Made by a program: the position numbers and the translations under genes. From positions 4,584,001 to 4,648,000 of the forward strand of contig OY718805.1 in the NCBI GenBank assembly GCA_963070105.1: 64,000 nt of DNA, given 5' to 3'. The notes beneath the pieces were generated by a model. It did no database searches, was not told where the DNA came from, and worked only from the letters and a program-made list of their open reading frames with translations. Position 1 is the first letter of the stretch. Each line of letters opens with the position of its first letter. Positions 43,417 to 56,961 of the stretch are shown here, piece after piece. Origin of the DNA: Litomosoides sigmodontis (Eukaryota > Nematoda > Chromadorea > Rhabditida > Onchocercidae).

Positions 43417-44445
43417 GATGAATGATTAGGATCCTCACGGCTATTGTGTGGAGATGGTTTTGTTTCGCACAGTCCGATCAGTGTCACATTACTCACGTAA
43501 TTTACTTAGAACATGAGGAGGAGAAGAGTGGAATTTGGAAAGGTAAATTTTGAAATATTTCAATGATCAAGAAATCATCCATCCAGCAACTTATCATTCA
43601 GCTCTTAACGTAAGACGCTGCTCAGTAAGCTGTGTGTTTAAACAATAGTGAAGTCATAAGGATAAAAATTGAGAAGACTTCTGTTACCAATAAGGTCAAT
43701 AAATCAGTGACATTGACGTTGCGTGAGAGATTAGCCGAGACATTAAAATTAAAGTTGCAACTGAGATGGAATGTTGTGGCGATCACGTAAAGAGTTCAAA
43801 TTATCAATTCTTAAAGCTTGTGTAGTGATGAACTTAGGTGAACTGCTAAACTGCTATGCACCTGACTTTATTCAGATTTGCGTAATGCGAGGGAATGAAT
43901 GGTGGTGAAGCATTTCCTACATTTGTGACTTGTACATGGATCCTTCTGTTGCCAAGAAGCTCACTTCATGTCCATCTTCAGACTTGTTAGAAGCTTTACT
44001 TCATTGTTACCATTTGATTTTAAGTATTTTACTTTTCTACAACTTCAAATTTACTTCCAACTTTGCTCTTACTTATCAGCTGAGAAATGTTAGCAATATT
44101 TTCCTCAAAGAATTAGGCTTTGGATTTATCATGGCTATTATCTCGGCAAAAAAGGAATATGAAAGCATCCGTAGAGGGAAATCTCAACAGTGGCGGCAAA
44201 TGGAGCTCATTGTAAAGCGCCCTGTAGAACAATGCCCATTGGAAGAGCTTTGAACTGTGCGATAATTATAGGAGCAGTGAACGAAAATCACAAGTGTGGC
44301 ATTGGAACTAGATGGTTAGTTCTATTTCAATATTGCGTTAGGCGTTCATTTTCGAAAAATAGTTTTACACTGATCAAATTCATCCTTATCAAATGTTGGG
44401 AATTGTTTAGATCACTTTCAGCTACAAGCAATAAACTGTGAATGC

Positions 44446-45904
44446 ATGATGCAAGGAGAAATGTTGAAACAAAGATCTTTCGATCACAACTTCTACAACA
44501 CAGACTTATACATTTGGCGATGGCTTCAGTTTGTCTATCAGTCACAATTGCTACTAGCTGAACGGAAGCAGAAAAGAAAAGCTGAAACGCATAAGGTTAG
44601 TATTCCTGAATGTTTGTTAGATTACTGAGACCTAAAATTTTCCTTGAATATAAAAAATTAATATTTTGTTAAAATATGCTGCCAAAACACTCACACACAT
44701 GCTCTAAGACAATTGATTGATCATTAATTGTATTAATCAATTAATCACTTCGCATTTCTTTTTACTTTTGTAATTATCGCATTAAATGAAGAATGAAACA
44801 GACTTAGCAAACAACAGCTGTGTTAAATAGCTTTTTCCAAGTTTCTTAAGCTGTCGACAGAATTACGTCTGACAACGTGTACCCTACCCTATTATTTTAA
44901 GGTTAATGTTTATTATGCTTGATAAAGTAACCTCGATATGTTCACGAATTTTTGCATATTAACAATGATGTGGATTTCAGACGATACCATGCCAAGCGTG
45001 GAAAGATACTGGTCGTTGTAATTACGGAAAACGTTGCAAATTTGCGCATGGTGAAGAAGAGTTACGACCAATGCCAAAGGCAGAAGTGGTAAGCAAGATT
45101 TCAGTAAAGCAGATTCGACTTATTGTGCATTTTCTTCTTTAGATGAAGAAAAAAAATGTTTTAGTTCAACGGCACTTAGCGAATCTTTCGTATTTCAAGT
45201 TTAAACTATGGTTAGTCGTGGAGTAATGTAATGAAAATTCATTTTAATTTTTCAGAAAATTTTCAATAATCCTCGCTATCGCACTGCACTGTGTGTCAAA
45301 TACACTACACTTGGTTATTGTCCTTATGGTGACCAATGTCACTTCATCCATGATCCTGTGCAAATAGATTTAGAAAAATGCCTGGATTGGTTATCAGGAT
45401 CTTCACTGTCATCATCGCAACCTATTTCGGAACAAACAAATGATTATTTAGCTGACACCTCTTTTTCTAGGTATCAATTTTCTACTCTCCTCATGTTAAG
45501 TACCTTTACGAAACATTTTAAAAATCAAAATATCATGAGACAAAGTTAATATAGGTGTAGCACCGTTGCTTTAGGGTGGAATGAATGCATTATGGTTATC
45601 CGAATAAACTGATTCTAGAATTGAATCGGAAACCATGCACCTAGAGAAGAGAAAAAGAAGTAAGTTGACTTCGGAATCAGAATGTTCCAAGAAAAAACCA
45701 GGAATATGTCGCGATAGAAGACCCGCAACATCGATAGAACCAATGAAAGGAAATAACACAGTTGAGGCGAAGATAACGCACGACCCATTCAGGAGTGGCA
45801 ATGATTGCAATGAAGAAATTGAGCTTAAACCCTTGCGATTCAATGCAATTGATGATTTTCTCTATGTAATTAATTCCCAAAGTGTGCTTCCTGCGAAGCA
45901 GTAA
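44446..45904 (+). CDS. Tandem CCCH (TIS11/TTP-type) zinc-finger RNA-binding protein
   Basis: Four exons: 44446-44595, 44981-45088, 45256-45470, 45619-45904. They total 253 codons (252 residues) with consistent phases. Two C-x8-C-x5-C-x3-H fingers are complete: Cys54-Cys63-Cys69-His73 and Cys99-Cys108-Cys114-His118. The first ends in the typical KFAHGEEELRP. The second is preceded by RYRTAL, close to the RYKTEL lead-in of TIS11 proteins. Such pairs bind AU-rich elements in mRNA 3' untranslated regions. In nematodes the family has expanded into maternal and germline regulators (POS-1, MEX-5, OMA types). The tail is Ser-rich, then basic (KRKRSK), and ends with an FNAIDDFLYVI patch. The frame stays open upstream of the ATG to an acceptor at 44420, so an extra 5' exon is possible. 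The gene converges with PUF6 across a 0.6 kb gap. Confidence 0.85.
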
Positions 45905-46505
45905 TATTATTGTTTGTATACTGTGTAGAATTTCTACTTGTTTATATTTTGATTATTACCATATGAATTCAACTTAGTAGGCCAAGTACCAAAATTTTGG
46001 GTGGTTTCTCCATTGCAATCTACACTTTTCCTCCACAAAATTCTAACTTCCTGCTACTAATAGGTTAAAATCATTTTATTACTTGAAACGGTGAATTGAT
46101 GAAAAAATTTAAATATGGAAGAAACCACTCAGTATATTAACTGATCCTTACAATTAATTGGTGACTCTAATTAGTGCAAAATGTCGTATTTAGTGCAGTA
46201 TTTAGGCTATACTTTATTATGTTTGTTGCTAGGTGTAAACCAAGTGATAAAAAGTACTGACTTCTCAATTTCAGTTCATTGCACCGCCTACTGATCCGCT
46301 TTAGTACAGGCGTTAACTTGAACTGCGTTAAGAAGTAATGAACAAAAAAAGAAATTTCCCACATCTCACAGCGTAATATAAACCAAAAATAGTTTCAACA
46401 ACAGACTGCATGTTACCCTTTCCTTACCAGAACAGAAAAAGAAGAAACAATTTATTTAACAAAACAAAAAACATAACAACAAGAGACTGCGTGTAGCAAC
46501 TAATA
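45905..46505. other. Convergent 3' interval
   Basis: About 0.6 kb between the stop codons of the zinc-finger and PUF6 genes. It holds both 3' untranslated regions; the PUF6 polyadenylation signal is visible. No coding potential. Confidence 0.6.
46451..46456 (-). other. Polyadenylation signal, PUF6 gene
   Basis: TTTATT on the plus strand, read as AATAAA on the minus strand, 50 bases after the PUF6 stop codon. Confidence 0.6.
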
Positions 46506-49500
46506 TTATTTCAATTTCTGCTTTAATACGGTAGCTCCTTTTGTGTGATACCTTTCTACTTTTGTTAAGGGCAACGTATTTCTCACCATTTCTTGAGTTT
46601 GCTGAGATGCATTCTCGAGGATATGAAGAAGTATGAAACATCCTTTATTACATGCAAGCTGAAACCAATATTCTGATGAATAATAAAAATTAACATGTAG
46701 TTTGATTTAGAACTACGGAACGCAAAAATAACTGATCTATAAATATTAATACAATAAAAATTTATCAAAGTGAGATAAAGATTCTTACAATTAATTAATA
46801 GTTGGATAAAATGTTAAAGAAATTAAAAAAAATGAATTACCCAAGATGATAATTGATCTCTGCATTGTTTCACAATAAAATCGCCGAGCTTAATATCGAA
46901 TTTTGAATCACTCTTTAGCAATTTCGAAATTACAAAATGAGCTTGGGGATGTTCAACTGGATGAAGTTGCTCTCCATCACAGGGTATAAATTCCCGACTA
47001 CATGTTGAAGCAATTGCATCGTAGCATGCTGCACGGTCTTCCATACTCACTTTCCGATCGAAAAAATCCAAATCACCTAAATTAATTGGTTTCTAAAAGA
47101 ACTATTCCAAAACCATTCTAAAAAATCCTTTACCATAGAAAAAAATTATTCAAATAATTAAAACTAATAGTGCATTTGCTGGGAAACACGGGGAGTGATA
47201 GTAAAACTATTCTACATTAAGCGTACTTGGAGCCTCCAGCATATCCAAAACAAGTAGTGACCCTTGATTTTCAAAAAGCAATGAATCCATATTTGTTGCG
47301 AAATATTTGCAAAATGGCTTCTGAATATATGAAAATAATTCTGCGTAACGTAGGCTAGGGTCCTTTTTGCTGTGCGGATTCCCGTCTCCCTAAAACATTT
47401 AAATTCCATGAATGATAATCAAAACCACGTATTTCACAAATTGAAATGTCAACAAAAACTATTAAAGAAACGAAAATCTTTTAGTGGCAAGTTTTTGTGG
47501 AGAGGAATGACGTTAGCAACAATCAATTATGAATTAACTAACCGCCTTGTAAATCGCAACTTGTGACGCTGAACAAAAGCGAGGATCTCTTGGATGGATT
47601 AAGTGATGCATAACTTTTACACCGTAATTACTTCTAACAATTTCAGCAATGTTATCCAACAATTCCTGGAAAAGCCATTAACATATGTCCATTTTTAAAA
47701 CGGTCACACTGTTATAGAAAAAACACAAGAATTAAATAATTCAACCCTTTTGCCCTTTATCTCAATTATAATAAGACAATGAAACACAAAAACATTAAAA
47801 AAAAACAAAATGGAAATAAGTCACCTTTAAAAAACATCTATTAATCAACACTGTATCATCTACAGTATCGAAAACAGCAATCACAAAACGATGCGCAAAC
47901 TCCTCTAAGCAAGTTTTCGCTATCAGGCCTTTGAAATTTTTCAGCATTATCTGCAATAAACACTTTATTTCCTGAATGAAAATAAACTACGTAAAAAAAT
48001 GTTGGATAGTAATGAAGCCAAATTTTAAACCCTTTTTTAAGTAAGTGAGGAACCTTTCTGGTCTTTGCAGGGCTATTCCATAAACACTTCATTGCAATGC
48101 GCACGCCATCACTTGTGTGAACGATCTGAAATATGGCAATTCCTTAAAACTTATACATTCACTTTTACAATTTCTGACCAAATTGTTGTGAACATTCGCT
48201 AAACACTCTCCCCTTCTTCTTTTAATTCAGGGTAACTTAAATTTTCTTCCATAATACTAACATAATTCAGAATACTGCTAAGTATTAATAAATTCCAATA
48301 TTAATACAATTTGTTATAAATTGGAGGAAGGACTCACTTCAGGTATGCAAAGTTTTAATGAATCGATCATTTCTTCCAACTGCCTATTGTCAGCGAATTC
48401 GAAAAAGTCAGTCAATAAACGATGCGTCAGACTTAACTTTATTTGAGGCCTAAAAGTATACTTTTTACACGTGGACTTCCGTTTCTATCGACAAAAAAAT
48501 GGAGTCAAAAAGAACAAGATTCAACTGAAGTCAGTTAATCTGTTTTTCCTTTCTTGAACTACCAAACCGAAACCCAAATCAATAATTACTTGTCCACAAT
48601 ATCAATGAGAATGCTTTCAAGGTATCTGACAATTGATGACTTCCTATTTGGACAGTCGGCTATTATTTCTTTCAATGTTCGTATTCTGTTATCAGCGGCC
48701 TAAAACACACTAGAAATTTACATTCGACATGTATAAATTCCAAAAAATAGATTAAATTTAAACCATAAAGCTGCTTTTGTTTATCAAAATGCATGAAAAT
48801 GAGAAAATTTGAAAATGAGAATCAATGACCTTAAAATATGCAAAATCCACTCCATAAAACTCTATAGTAATATTATATCGCTGTTGTGCATTTGCATAGT
48901 CATTATACGCTGACTCTAACACCTTTGATGCTGATAAAATTCGTAACAGAGACACACAGTGACCTCGAAATGCATCAAATATCACTTGACGTTGAGTTAC
49001 AGACCTAAATCAAAACATTTAAACGGTGAAAAGTGAAGCACACACATGCTCCTTTTACACTTATAATACCATTGAAATACATCAGTGGGAAGATGACAAG
49101 CTTATTTAAAATGCCTGAAAAACTCATGTTCTTTATTTTCCAGACGTAGTCGTTTATACGAAAAATTTATTACAAATAGTCTGTTAAAATCTTACCCATG
49201 CTTCAGCATCTTTACGACGAAAAAACGAGCATATTTTGACTTTGTCATTCGAATGATCTCTGGTATAAGTTCTTCAAAAAGGGCGTTTCGTACATCGCTC
49301 CCTCCATTCGTTACCATGCACTCCACAATTCGGCACGAATCGTGTGCGAATATTAATTCCTTCACTTTTCCCTTCACTACTTCAAAAATTTCGGTGGCAA
49401 GTTTCTTCCGTTCGACCTCACTGGTTTTCCCACTGTAAACGTTGATTTGATTATAGCAATCATTGACTACAACTTCTTCTTAAAGGAATTCTTCAAAACA

Positions 49501-50871
49501 AAATGAAAAGAGTAATAAGGTAAAAAAGGAAACCACCAGCGTAATTTTTCCCAAAGATATTTGCATTTAAGCACTAGATCGAAATATGGCTTGTGCTTTC
49601 TTCGTAGCTCTCGAATATACATTTTGCGCTCTTTCTTTGGCATATTTAACAATTTCTGCTTCACCTTTCGAGTAACCTCGAATACATCAAGGTATAATTT
49701 ATCATATTTTTTATTTAAATCAAGATTAACGAAGCAATTAAAAAGAAAAAAAGACCTCACTTTGCTTACAAAATACGATCTAGAGACAACTTATGAAATG
49801 CTAGCTATAAGATATTGACAGTCCTAGCAGTACAAACCAACAAAAGCAATTAAATTAACAAGAGCTATCAGTCTACGGATAATTGAAGAAACATTTACAA
49901 ACCTGTAATCTCCTCTTCCCATTAACTTGCTTAGTTTTTCCACTTTTATGTGCTTGTTTATTTCCGGGCGCTTTTGTTTCCTCTGCTTCCGAGTTTGGCA
50001 TAGCAGTTTCCACTACTGAATTCGTAGAAGTCTCCTGTTTGGATTCTTCTGTTTTTTCATTTTCCATATGACTTTGTTTTATTGTCAAACGCACATTTTT
50101 CTTTTCTGAGGTTTTGTCCTCCAAATTCGGAGTGGTCAAACTTGGTGAGCTTTTTGGTCCATCCTTTTTCATTACAATACTTTTACCAGGACTAGCTGTT
50201 GATGGTGTAAACTGAAATGCACATCTAATCTGTTGAGCATAAAGACTTCTGTAGCACTTCCTATCCCAAACCAGCCATAAATTCTTCACGATTTCCCACC
50301 GAATATTGTGGGAACAGTAGTTGTGGCCGCTTTCGTAAAACTCATACAACAAAAAAACAAACTTCAAGCAATTTTACTTACTGTTAGTTTCATTCTTTTA
50401 TCAAATACCCTCAACTTTTCTAAATCGGGGGCAAATGATACTCGCTTCTTTTTCACTTCTAGAACGTCCACACTATCCTTTTCACGCCTTTTATGAGTGA
50501 ACTCTTTTTCCTGCTGCTTACTTTCCAACTGCAATATATTAATATAATAATGTATTGAAAATTGACAAATACCCTCTGCTCATTTTATGTCTCAAAAGAA
50601 AGCAACAATTCTTTTTATGCATAAATGAGTGCATGTACCCGAAGAATTCAGCAAGATCAAGAAAAATGCATCGGTTAAAATAATATCTCATATGATTGTC
50701 TAGTTCACCTGATAAGCGATAAACGGAGAGAGTAAGAAGTAGAAGAATTACCTGTCCATTAGCCCTTATCACAGATTTTCTGGCGGCATGTTTGACACTA
50801 TTCAATATCGGTTTCTCCTTGCATTCATTCCCTTTGCTTAAACCAGTCTTCCTCTCTTTCGCCTTTTTCAT
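46506..50871 (-). CDS. PUF6: Pumilio homology protein PUF6 / Penguin (Puf-A), nucleolar
   Basis: Fourteen exons on the minus strand: 50871-50752, 50528-50382, 50211-49903, 49676-49537, 49432-49196, 49004-48830, 48699-48590, 48449-48338, 48125-48054, 47950-47825, 47665-47561, 47389-47227, 47076-46841, 46658-46506. They total exactly 735 codons (734 residues). The first 190 residues are Lys/Glu/Ser-rich and probably a disordered nucleolar tail. Then follow the family markers: MPKKERK and RRKHKPY, AHDSCRIVEC, SKYARFFVVKMLKHG, SDGVRIAMKCLW (human HDGARVAMHCLW), a YGVKVMHHLIHPRDP segment, GDGNPHSKKD, and a C-terminal EHPQAHFVI segment. PUF6/Puf-A proteins bind structured RNA or DNA without strict sequence choice and act in large-subunit ribosome biogenesis (yeast Puf6, human PUM3). 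The exon 4 acceptor (GAG) is the weakest boundary. I use the first true ATG; a GTG lies six bases upstream. Confidence 0.9.
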
Positions 50872-51991
50872 TTTCACTTACTTGCTTCTCCTATAAAGTA
50901 GCAATCGTATAACAATCTTTATCCTAGTAATACAACTTACCCACTTCCCACCCACCACCAGGACATCTTACTTATCTAACAACAGTGCAATAACTGAACA
51001 CGATTTGCTCCAATGGACACCACCTTACGTCACCAAAATTAGCCAGCAATGAAAATGCTTATCCCAGGTTTTTAAGTTGCGTGTAATGGAGAAGCACGGA
51101 GACAATGAATGTGAGGTGTTGCTGCATTTATCGGTGCCTCAGGTCCCTCGATTTCATCATTGTTGAGGATCGTAGCAGTGCTAATTGCACTTTCTGCTCG
51201 TCGCTTTCAGTTCTCCATGTATATGCCGAGGACAGTCTCACATTTCATTCATCCTTCATTTCGCTGTTGATCACAGCGACATGTCGTCGTTAAAATCAAA
51301 CAGAGCTATCGGTGAATCACTCGTTTTTGGCATCCGGAGCTATTAGTACTTCATTTCCTTATTTCACACTACGTTTTGGTTTGTATATTTCCATGAAGCT
51401 AACATTATGTACTTACGAGAAAGCAACTGATAGTCAGGTTAGGATAGTTTCGAGAGCATCAATCCAGTTTCTGAAATCCATATGGTGGAAGCTGAAAATG
51501 AGGGTTGGAAGAATTCGTTTATTATGTTTACATCTACCTTAATGACTTAGCAAACTTACTTGGAACAGTAGGTTTTGTTTTCTAGGTTTAGAAGGTTGTG
51601 CTTTGACAAGTCAGTTTAACATCAGTTTTCTTTGATCCTTTTTTTCAGTTTGGTTTACTTCATATTAAATTTAACTTGATTAAAATGGAAGCCGATTTTA
51701 TTTAATACCTAATTCTTGGACCTGTCACAATCAGAGATGTGCTTTAGTTGTGGAAATAATTCAGTATTTTTAAAAAGAATTCATTGCTTTGTTTTTTTAG
51801 TATAAATACTTTGAAACCCTTTCATGCAGCACTCGTTTGGAAGAATGGAGAAGCCAAAGGAAAATAGTCATGTGGAAATGAGATCAGGAAACGAGATCGT
51901 TTTTCACATCTTACGATTTTTCGTGACGAACTTATGCTTACTGCTCCAACTTCTTTTCACTTCAAACTCATATGTTCTTCAAATTTTTAGG
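50872..51991. other. Divergent PUF6/SLC35F6 promoter interval
   Basis: About 1.1 kb between the start codons of two genes transcribed away from each other. It likely holds both promoters. An ATG frame near 51088 and a 62-codon frame at 51105-51293 are open but match no family I recognise. A TTTTTAG acceptor lies at 51981-51990, immediately before the SLC35F6 ATG, so the 5' leader may be cis- or trans-spliced there. Confidence 0.5.
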
Positions 51992-54900
51992 ATGGTAGAC
52001 ACTAATAGCAAACGCGTACTGAAACCACTGCTGCTTGGCTTAACGATGGTAATTACTGGATCAGTTAATACTATTGCTGCGAGGTATGGACCTTACGGGA
52101 TTTGTAATTTTTAAATTTATTAAATTTAATTTTGGAAGTTTTTTTGTCATTTTAGGGGTTTTTATGTTAGCTATCATGAAGCTAAGGTTATGTTTCATTC
52201 CTATGTCGTTGCATACTTCGACATTCTGTGGTGTGCGTTTTGAGGAATTTTTTTATTCCTTCTTTTTTATCGGACATTATGTACAAATAGTTAAGGAATT
52301 GTTTATTATACAATGGTAAAATTGCACAATAAACATATGTTAAAATTATACAATGGTAAAATTGCATGGAGAGTAGCGTGGTAAATGTACCGCTTTTTAC
52401 TTTAATTTTGTGATAGTTTCTCAATACATTTCAGGTGGGCTGATAGCATGAAAGCGAACAGTAAACATTTCAATCATCCATTCCTTCAGGTACTTTATTA
52501 TCTTATAAGATTTTTTTCCCCCTTTGCTGATGAGAAACCATGCCCGATTAATTTATTAAAGAAATGTAACTGGTTGAATATATAAATTCGTTTTCGTTAG
52601 TTATGATGTAATAATGGACATATGTAATTCTATATGATTCTAAAGTTTTATGAAATTTTTTTTTAAATATTTTTTTGGAATTTTTTAAAAAGAAAGTAGT
52701 GCAGTAAAACGTGCATTGTTTATTTTTTAAAATTTAGGCGTTAAACTTTAATGTGTTTTACACAACTGCCGAGTAACTTCCATCGTGTATTTGGTTCTCG
52801 AGAGAGATTTGAAAATAATCAGCATTAAAGATATTTTATTACAGTGCGTTAAAGGTTTTAATAGTTGTTTCTGTTCAGGCAATTTGCATGTTTATTGGTG
52901 AACTATCATGCTTATTTGTCTATTTCATTGCACGCTACCTTCAAAATCGTCGTGATCATGCTTCATTACACAATTATGAGGGCAATGGAGGCGGTATACC
53001 CATTCACGTAACGGAACGAAATTCACTGAAATTTAATCCTTGGATCTTTGTGGTGCCAGCATTTTGTGATGTCCTTGCGACTTCGATAATGTATATTAGT
53101 TTAAACCTTACGCAGGCCTCATCTTTCCAAATGCTAAGAGGTTATTTCTCAACGTTGTTTTACTCCTGAATCATAAAAGTTTTCATAATTTATTACTTAA
53201 CTTTGAAGATCTTGAAGCTTATTTCTTGTTACACTTGGTTGGACAGTATTATCTTATCCTTGTTACTTCAATAAAATTACAATGTATTTCTTTTTGTAAG
53301 TTTTGTTTCAGGTGCCGTGGTAATATTCACTGGTCTTTTTTCGGTTGCTTTTTTGAGATCACATCTACAAGGTTTCCGTTGGTTGGGTATGGGCCTTATT
53401 ACTATCGGTCTCGCTGTCGTTGGGATGAGCGATATTATTTTCGATAAAAACTCCAAGCATGATATTAATGGAGTTGTTACAGGTTCTGTTCATCATATAA
53501 GGGAGAAAAGATTAACAAAATTTCAGAAATAGATGATATTACACTTTTGTTGTAAGTGCAAATTTCTTTACAAATAGTATCAAGGAAATTCAACACCAAA
53601 CTTAAATGTACTGGTTATAAAATCCTATCAGCATCATAGTGAACTTTCGAATTTTAAAGAAAATTGTAAATTAGAGTATATGAAATTTTGACTAGTCGAG
53701 TCTAAAACGGATATGTGTAAAAGCATCGGTACTGTACTTTCATTTGTCAAATTTGGAATGTGTTACTGTAAATAAGAAATGATTTGAGTTATATAAGTAG
53801 AGTAATGCTATAATCACATAGATTTGGGGAAAATTAACTGCTAATGAAATACAATATTTAAACATATTCTTTTGACACTAATTTTTCTATCGAAGTGTTG
53901 GAAAATTAATGAGTATCGAGCGTTATATTGTTCAAAGTCGATTGATGCTTTGATTTTTATGTCTTAATTTGCAATATTTTTGATTGTTTTTCAGGCGATT
54001 TACTCATAATTATTGCTCAAATCATAGTAGCGGGTCAGATGGTTATTGAACAAAAAATCGTTTCTGAATTTTATGCACCATCTTTACTTGTGGTTGGTCT
54101 GGAAGGTTTGTCATTTGCTGCTTGTTTAAGCATGAAATTTTTATGCGATGTCATTTTCTATTATGTTGATTGAATCTGGAATTATATAAAGAAATATGTA
54201 GTTCTTTCTGTTGCGTGATGAAGCGTCTAAATTCAGTTATTTTAGGTCTCTTTGGCTTAACGATTCTAATATTTTTACTGTTCCCAATGTATTATATAAA
54301 AGTGCCATCCACATTTTCAACAAATCCATATCATCGACTGGAAGATATTTTCGATGCGTTTAGAGAAATAAGAAGTAACCCATGGATTGGATGTGCTCTG
54401 TTGCTTACTATGATTAGGTGACTTGCAGTAATTATTCGATTTCTTAAGATGCCTTAATTGGGCATCATTAAATTAATAGATAGTTAACGACTGGAACGTG
54501 CTTTTAAGTGTATATCAGTAGGCTATTTTTGTTATTGTTTCAATAAATTAGCAAAATGCTGATTTAATGAATGTACTGCTGTAAAACATTGTCCTGCTTA
54601 TCACCGAAGCTTTCAATTCTATTGATGAAAATTTCTTACTGAATCGTATGGCAGTGATTATCACAGAAAAATCATCCGTTTTGGAAAACAGGATAGATTC
54701 ATCGATTAAATTTTTGTTTTCGCTTCCAGTTTTCATTTGCAGCCGTTAATTCGAGATACGTATGCCAGTAGTATACTTGATAGTTTTTTCATACGGAGTG
54801 CTTCCTCTATGTTGATTACTTTTTGTAGCATCGCATTTTTCAATTTCGCTGGTATTTCTGTCACTAAGGAACTATCAGCAACTACAAGGATGGTACTTGA

Positions 54901-55507
54901 TAGTGTTCGAATTATATTGGTTTGGCTTGTGTCAATTCCGTTTTTTAATGAACATTTCATCCCTCTGCAGGTATATATATATATATATATGGATTATATG
55001 TTGATATCTGTTATTCTATTAATTTCATTAAAACATAGGCAGGAGTGGATGAATTGTCATCGGTGTTTTACTTTGTTTTTGCAGCTACTCGGATTTGCAC
55101 TGCTCATTCTTGGAATGTTTGTTTATAACGACATCTTTTTCGGTCCTTATTTTCGCCAAAAAGTGAGTTTTATTTTTTCGTCAAAAATTCGCCTAATTTT
55201 ATAGGAATTAAAAGACATATTCGGTTGAAGGTTGACCTATCAAAGTTCTAGTTGACATCATGGACGGTCGAATTTTTGCCTTCAAAAATATTTCGTGTGA
55301 CTTTGTTTTATCACTACTGCTGATTTGATCATACATTCATTTGAAAGGGAATGTTAGATAGTAAATTTGTTTGAGCTGAATATTTTTGGTTTTCAGATTT
55401 TGCCTCACATTAAGAATAATAAGTTGGCTGGTTGCTGTGTATCATTCTGGGGAATCGAATTTGTTGCTTCTGATGGCAGTACACTTATTGACGACAATAA
55501 CGAATAG
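51992..55507 (+). CDS. SLC35F6: SLC35F6-type drug/metabolite-superfamily transporter
   Basis: Nine exons: 51992-52083, 52435-52489, 52879-53140, 53312-53482, 53995-54105, 54246-54417, 54829-54970, 55085-55162, 55397-55507. They total 398 codons (397 residues) with consistent phases. The protein is a multi-pass membrane protein of the nucleotide-sugar-transporter-like SLC35 family. Human SLC35F6 (C2orf18/ANT2BP) is reported in lysosomes and mitochondria. Conserved blocks include GSVNTIAARWAD at the N-terminus, ASSFQMLRGAVVIFTGLFSV in the middle, and SIAFFNFAGISVTKELSATT in the second half, which is nearly identical to the human protein. The start ATG matches the family N-terminus; an upstream in-frame ATG at 51824 would add about 56 residues with no counterpart and lies before a likely splice acceptor. 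AATAAA at 55673 ends the gene. Intron 1 carries a 21-bp direct repeat. Confidence 0.92.
52306..52366. repeat. 21-bp exact direct repeat in SLC35F6 intron 1
   Basis: Two identical 21-bp units, at 52306-52326 and 52346-52366, share the core TACAATGGTAAAATTGCA. They are separated by 19 bp inside the first intron. It looks like a short local duplication with no sign of function. Confidence 0.85.
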
Positions 55508-56961
55508 CGAAGTGCTACTTCCCCTGCGGGCCTACCGGCTATTAGATAATTTCCAATAAGCGAAAATATTCCCGATTGGATAGTTCCAAATAGTATAATT
55601 GTAGGGATTTTTTGTCTTTGGAAAATTCATGTGACACGCCAAAATTTTTAGTGTCCTTTCCCCGAGTTGTTTAATAAAAACTGCATATTTGTATATCCTT
55701 TTAAAAATTGTTTTTGCTGTATTTTGAATCTACGTTTTGCATGTATTTTATGATTTCTCCTACTTTTGTACAGTTTATGTTCCAAATTCAAATATTCCAA
55801 ACTCATTAATTTCATGCTGTTCTAACTCATGTACTCAAAGGGTTTTGCATTTGAAAACTGAGTCATTCTCAGGGCGAATTGTGCATCTAATAGCGATGTA
55901 GTACTATCAAAATGGTAGCTCAATCAGCAACCTAATTTTTTGCTCTCGGCATAGCATTGTACACTTGTATGTTTTAGAATAGCATTGATGTACATATTAT
56001 TATTTGAAAAGCGGTAAAACGTAATGTTTCATTTCCGTTATTAATGTGGTTCTTACTAATATTTTCTCCATCATTTGCCCGGACAGATGAAATGAATTAT
56101 TTTAGTCTTGTTGCTTTTTCATAGCTATTATACCTTTATTTGTTCCTTTCACCTTCTTGAATATGAGTTATGGTTGTGTATTCAACATAGCATGGGTGCG
56201 TAGATAAACAAATCACAGATGATATTTGATTTGTTTATATTTTCCAATTCAAGATGCTTTGCAGTGTCAAAAATGTGATGGATATGATACCCCCAATTCT
56301 GATTTCTAACTAGATGTTCTTTCAGCGATAGAAATTTTCTAGATTTTCCCGATGTTTCAGCAGTTCGCTAGGAAATGGACTCTTTTTAGTGGGTAGGATA
56401 TTTAATGACATAAAATCTCATAATTATGACATACACGCTGTGTTGAAACAGCTCATCATTAAATGGTAATTATATTTTACAAGACTGATATGAGAGGCTT
56501 ACGCATTCTGTGCTATAGGGAATAAATCTTGTATCGGTTATCTCACCTACTACCATACAAATTCTGATCGCTTCATCTTTGTACTAGTGTGACAATAGAG
56601 CAGAAGCACAGTTCAATATGTTTTCCAAAATTTTGGCAAAGCCTAAAAACAGCTGAAGTGATAAAAATTTGACAGCGGCAAGGTTTTTCTGGAAGCTGTA
56701 ATAAACTTCCTATGTGCTATACAACTATTTTTTTGTAGAACTAGATATTTACTCAATTTATCTGGTAGCAATTGATCGCTCGAAACTGTTGTACGGTTCC
56801 CAGAATTGTATAGAATTCAGGAATTATATTCTCATTGCTATTAATGCTACACTTTTTGGGGCAGGTAGATTTCAAATATTTTCAGCTAGAATATTTAAAT
56901 CTAAATATTTACAAACTTTCGCATTCGCAAAAATTTAACTATTTATTTCAGTTCTTAAAAG
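55508..56961. other. SLC35F6 3' end and unresolved RARS2 5' region
   Basis: About 1.45 kb. The first part is SLC35F6 3' untranslated sequence. The rest should hold the RARS2 promoter and perhaps its missing 5' exon or exons. An open stretch at about 56739-56863 lies between a TTGTAG acceptor and a GTAGAT donor, but it does not resemble the ArgRS N-terminal domain, so I do not assign it. Confidence 0.45.
55673..55678 (+). other. Polyadenylation signal, SLC35F6
   Basis: AATAAA 166 bases downstream of the SLC35F6 stop codon. Confidence 0.6.

Noticed and set aside
51105..51293. 62-codon frame in the PUF6/SLC35F6 interval
   Set aside because: I considered a small transcription-factor subunit, but no conserved residues could be matched.
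51824..51991. N-terminal extension of SLC35F6 from an upstream ATG
   Set aside because: It adds residues absent from the family and lies before a good splice acceptor at 51990.
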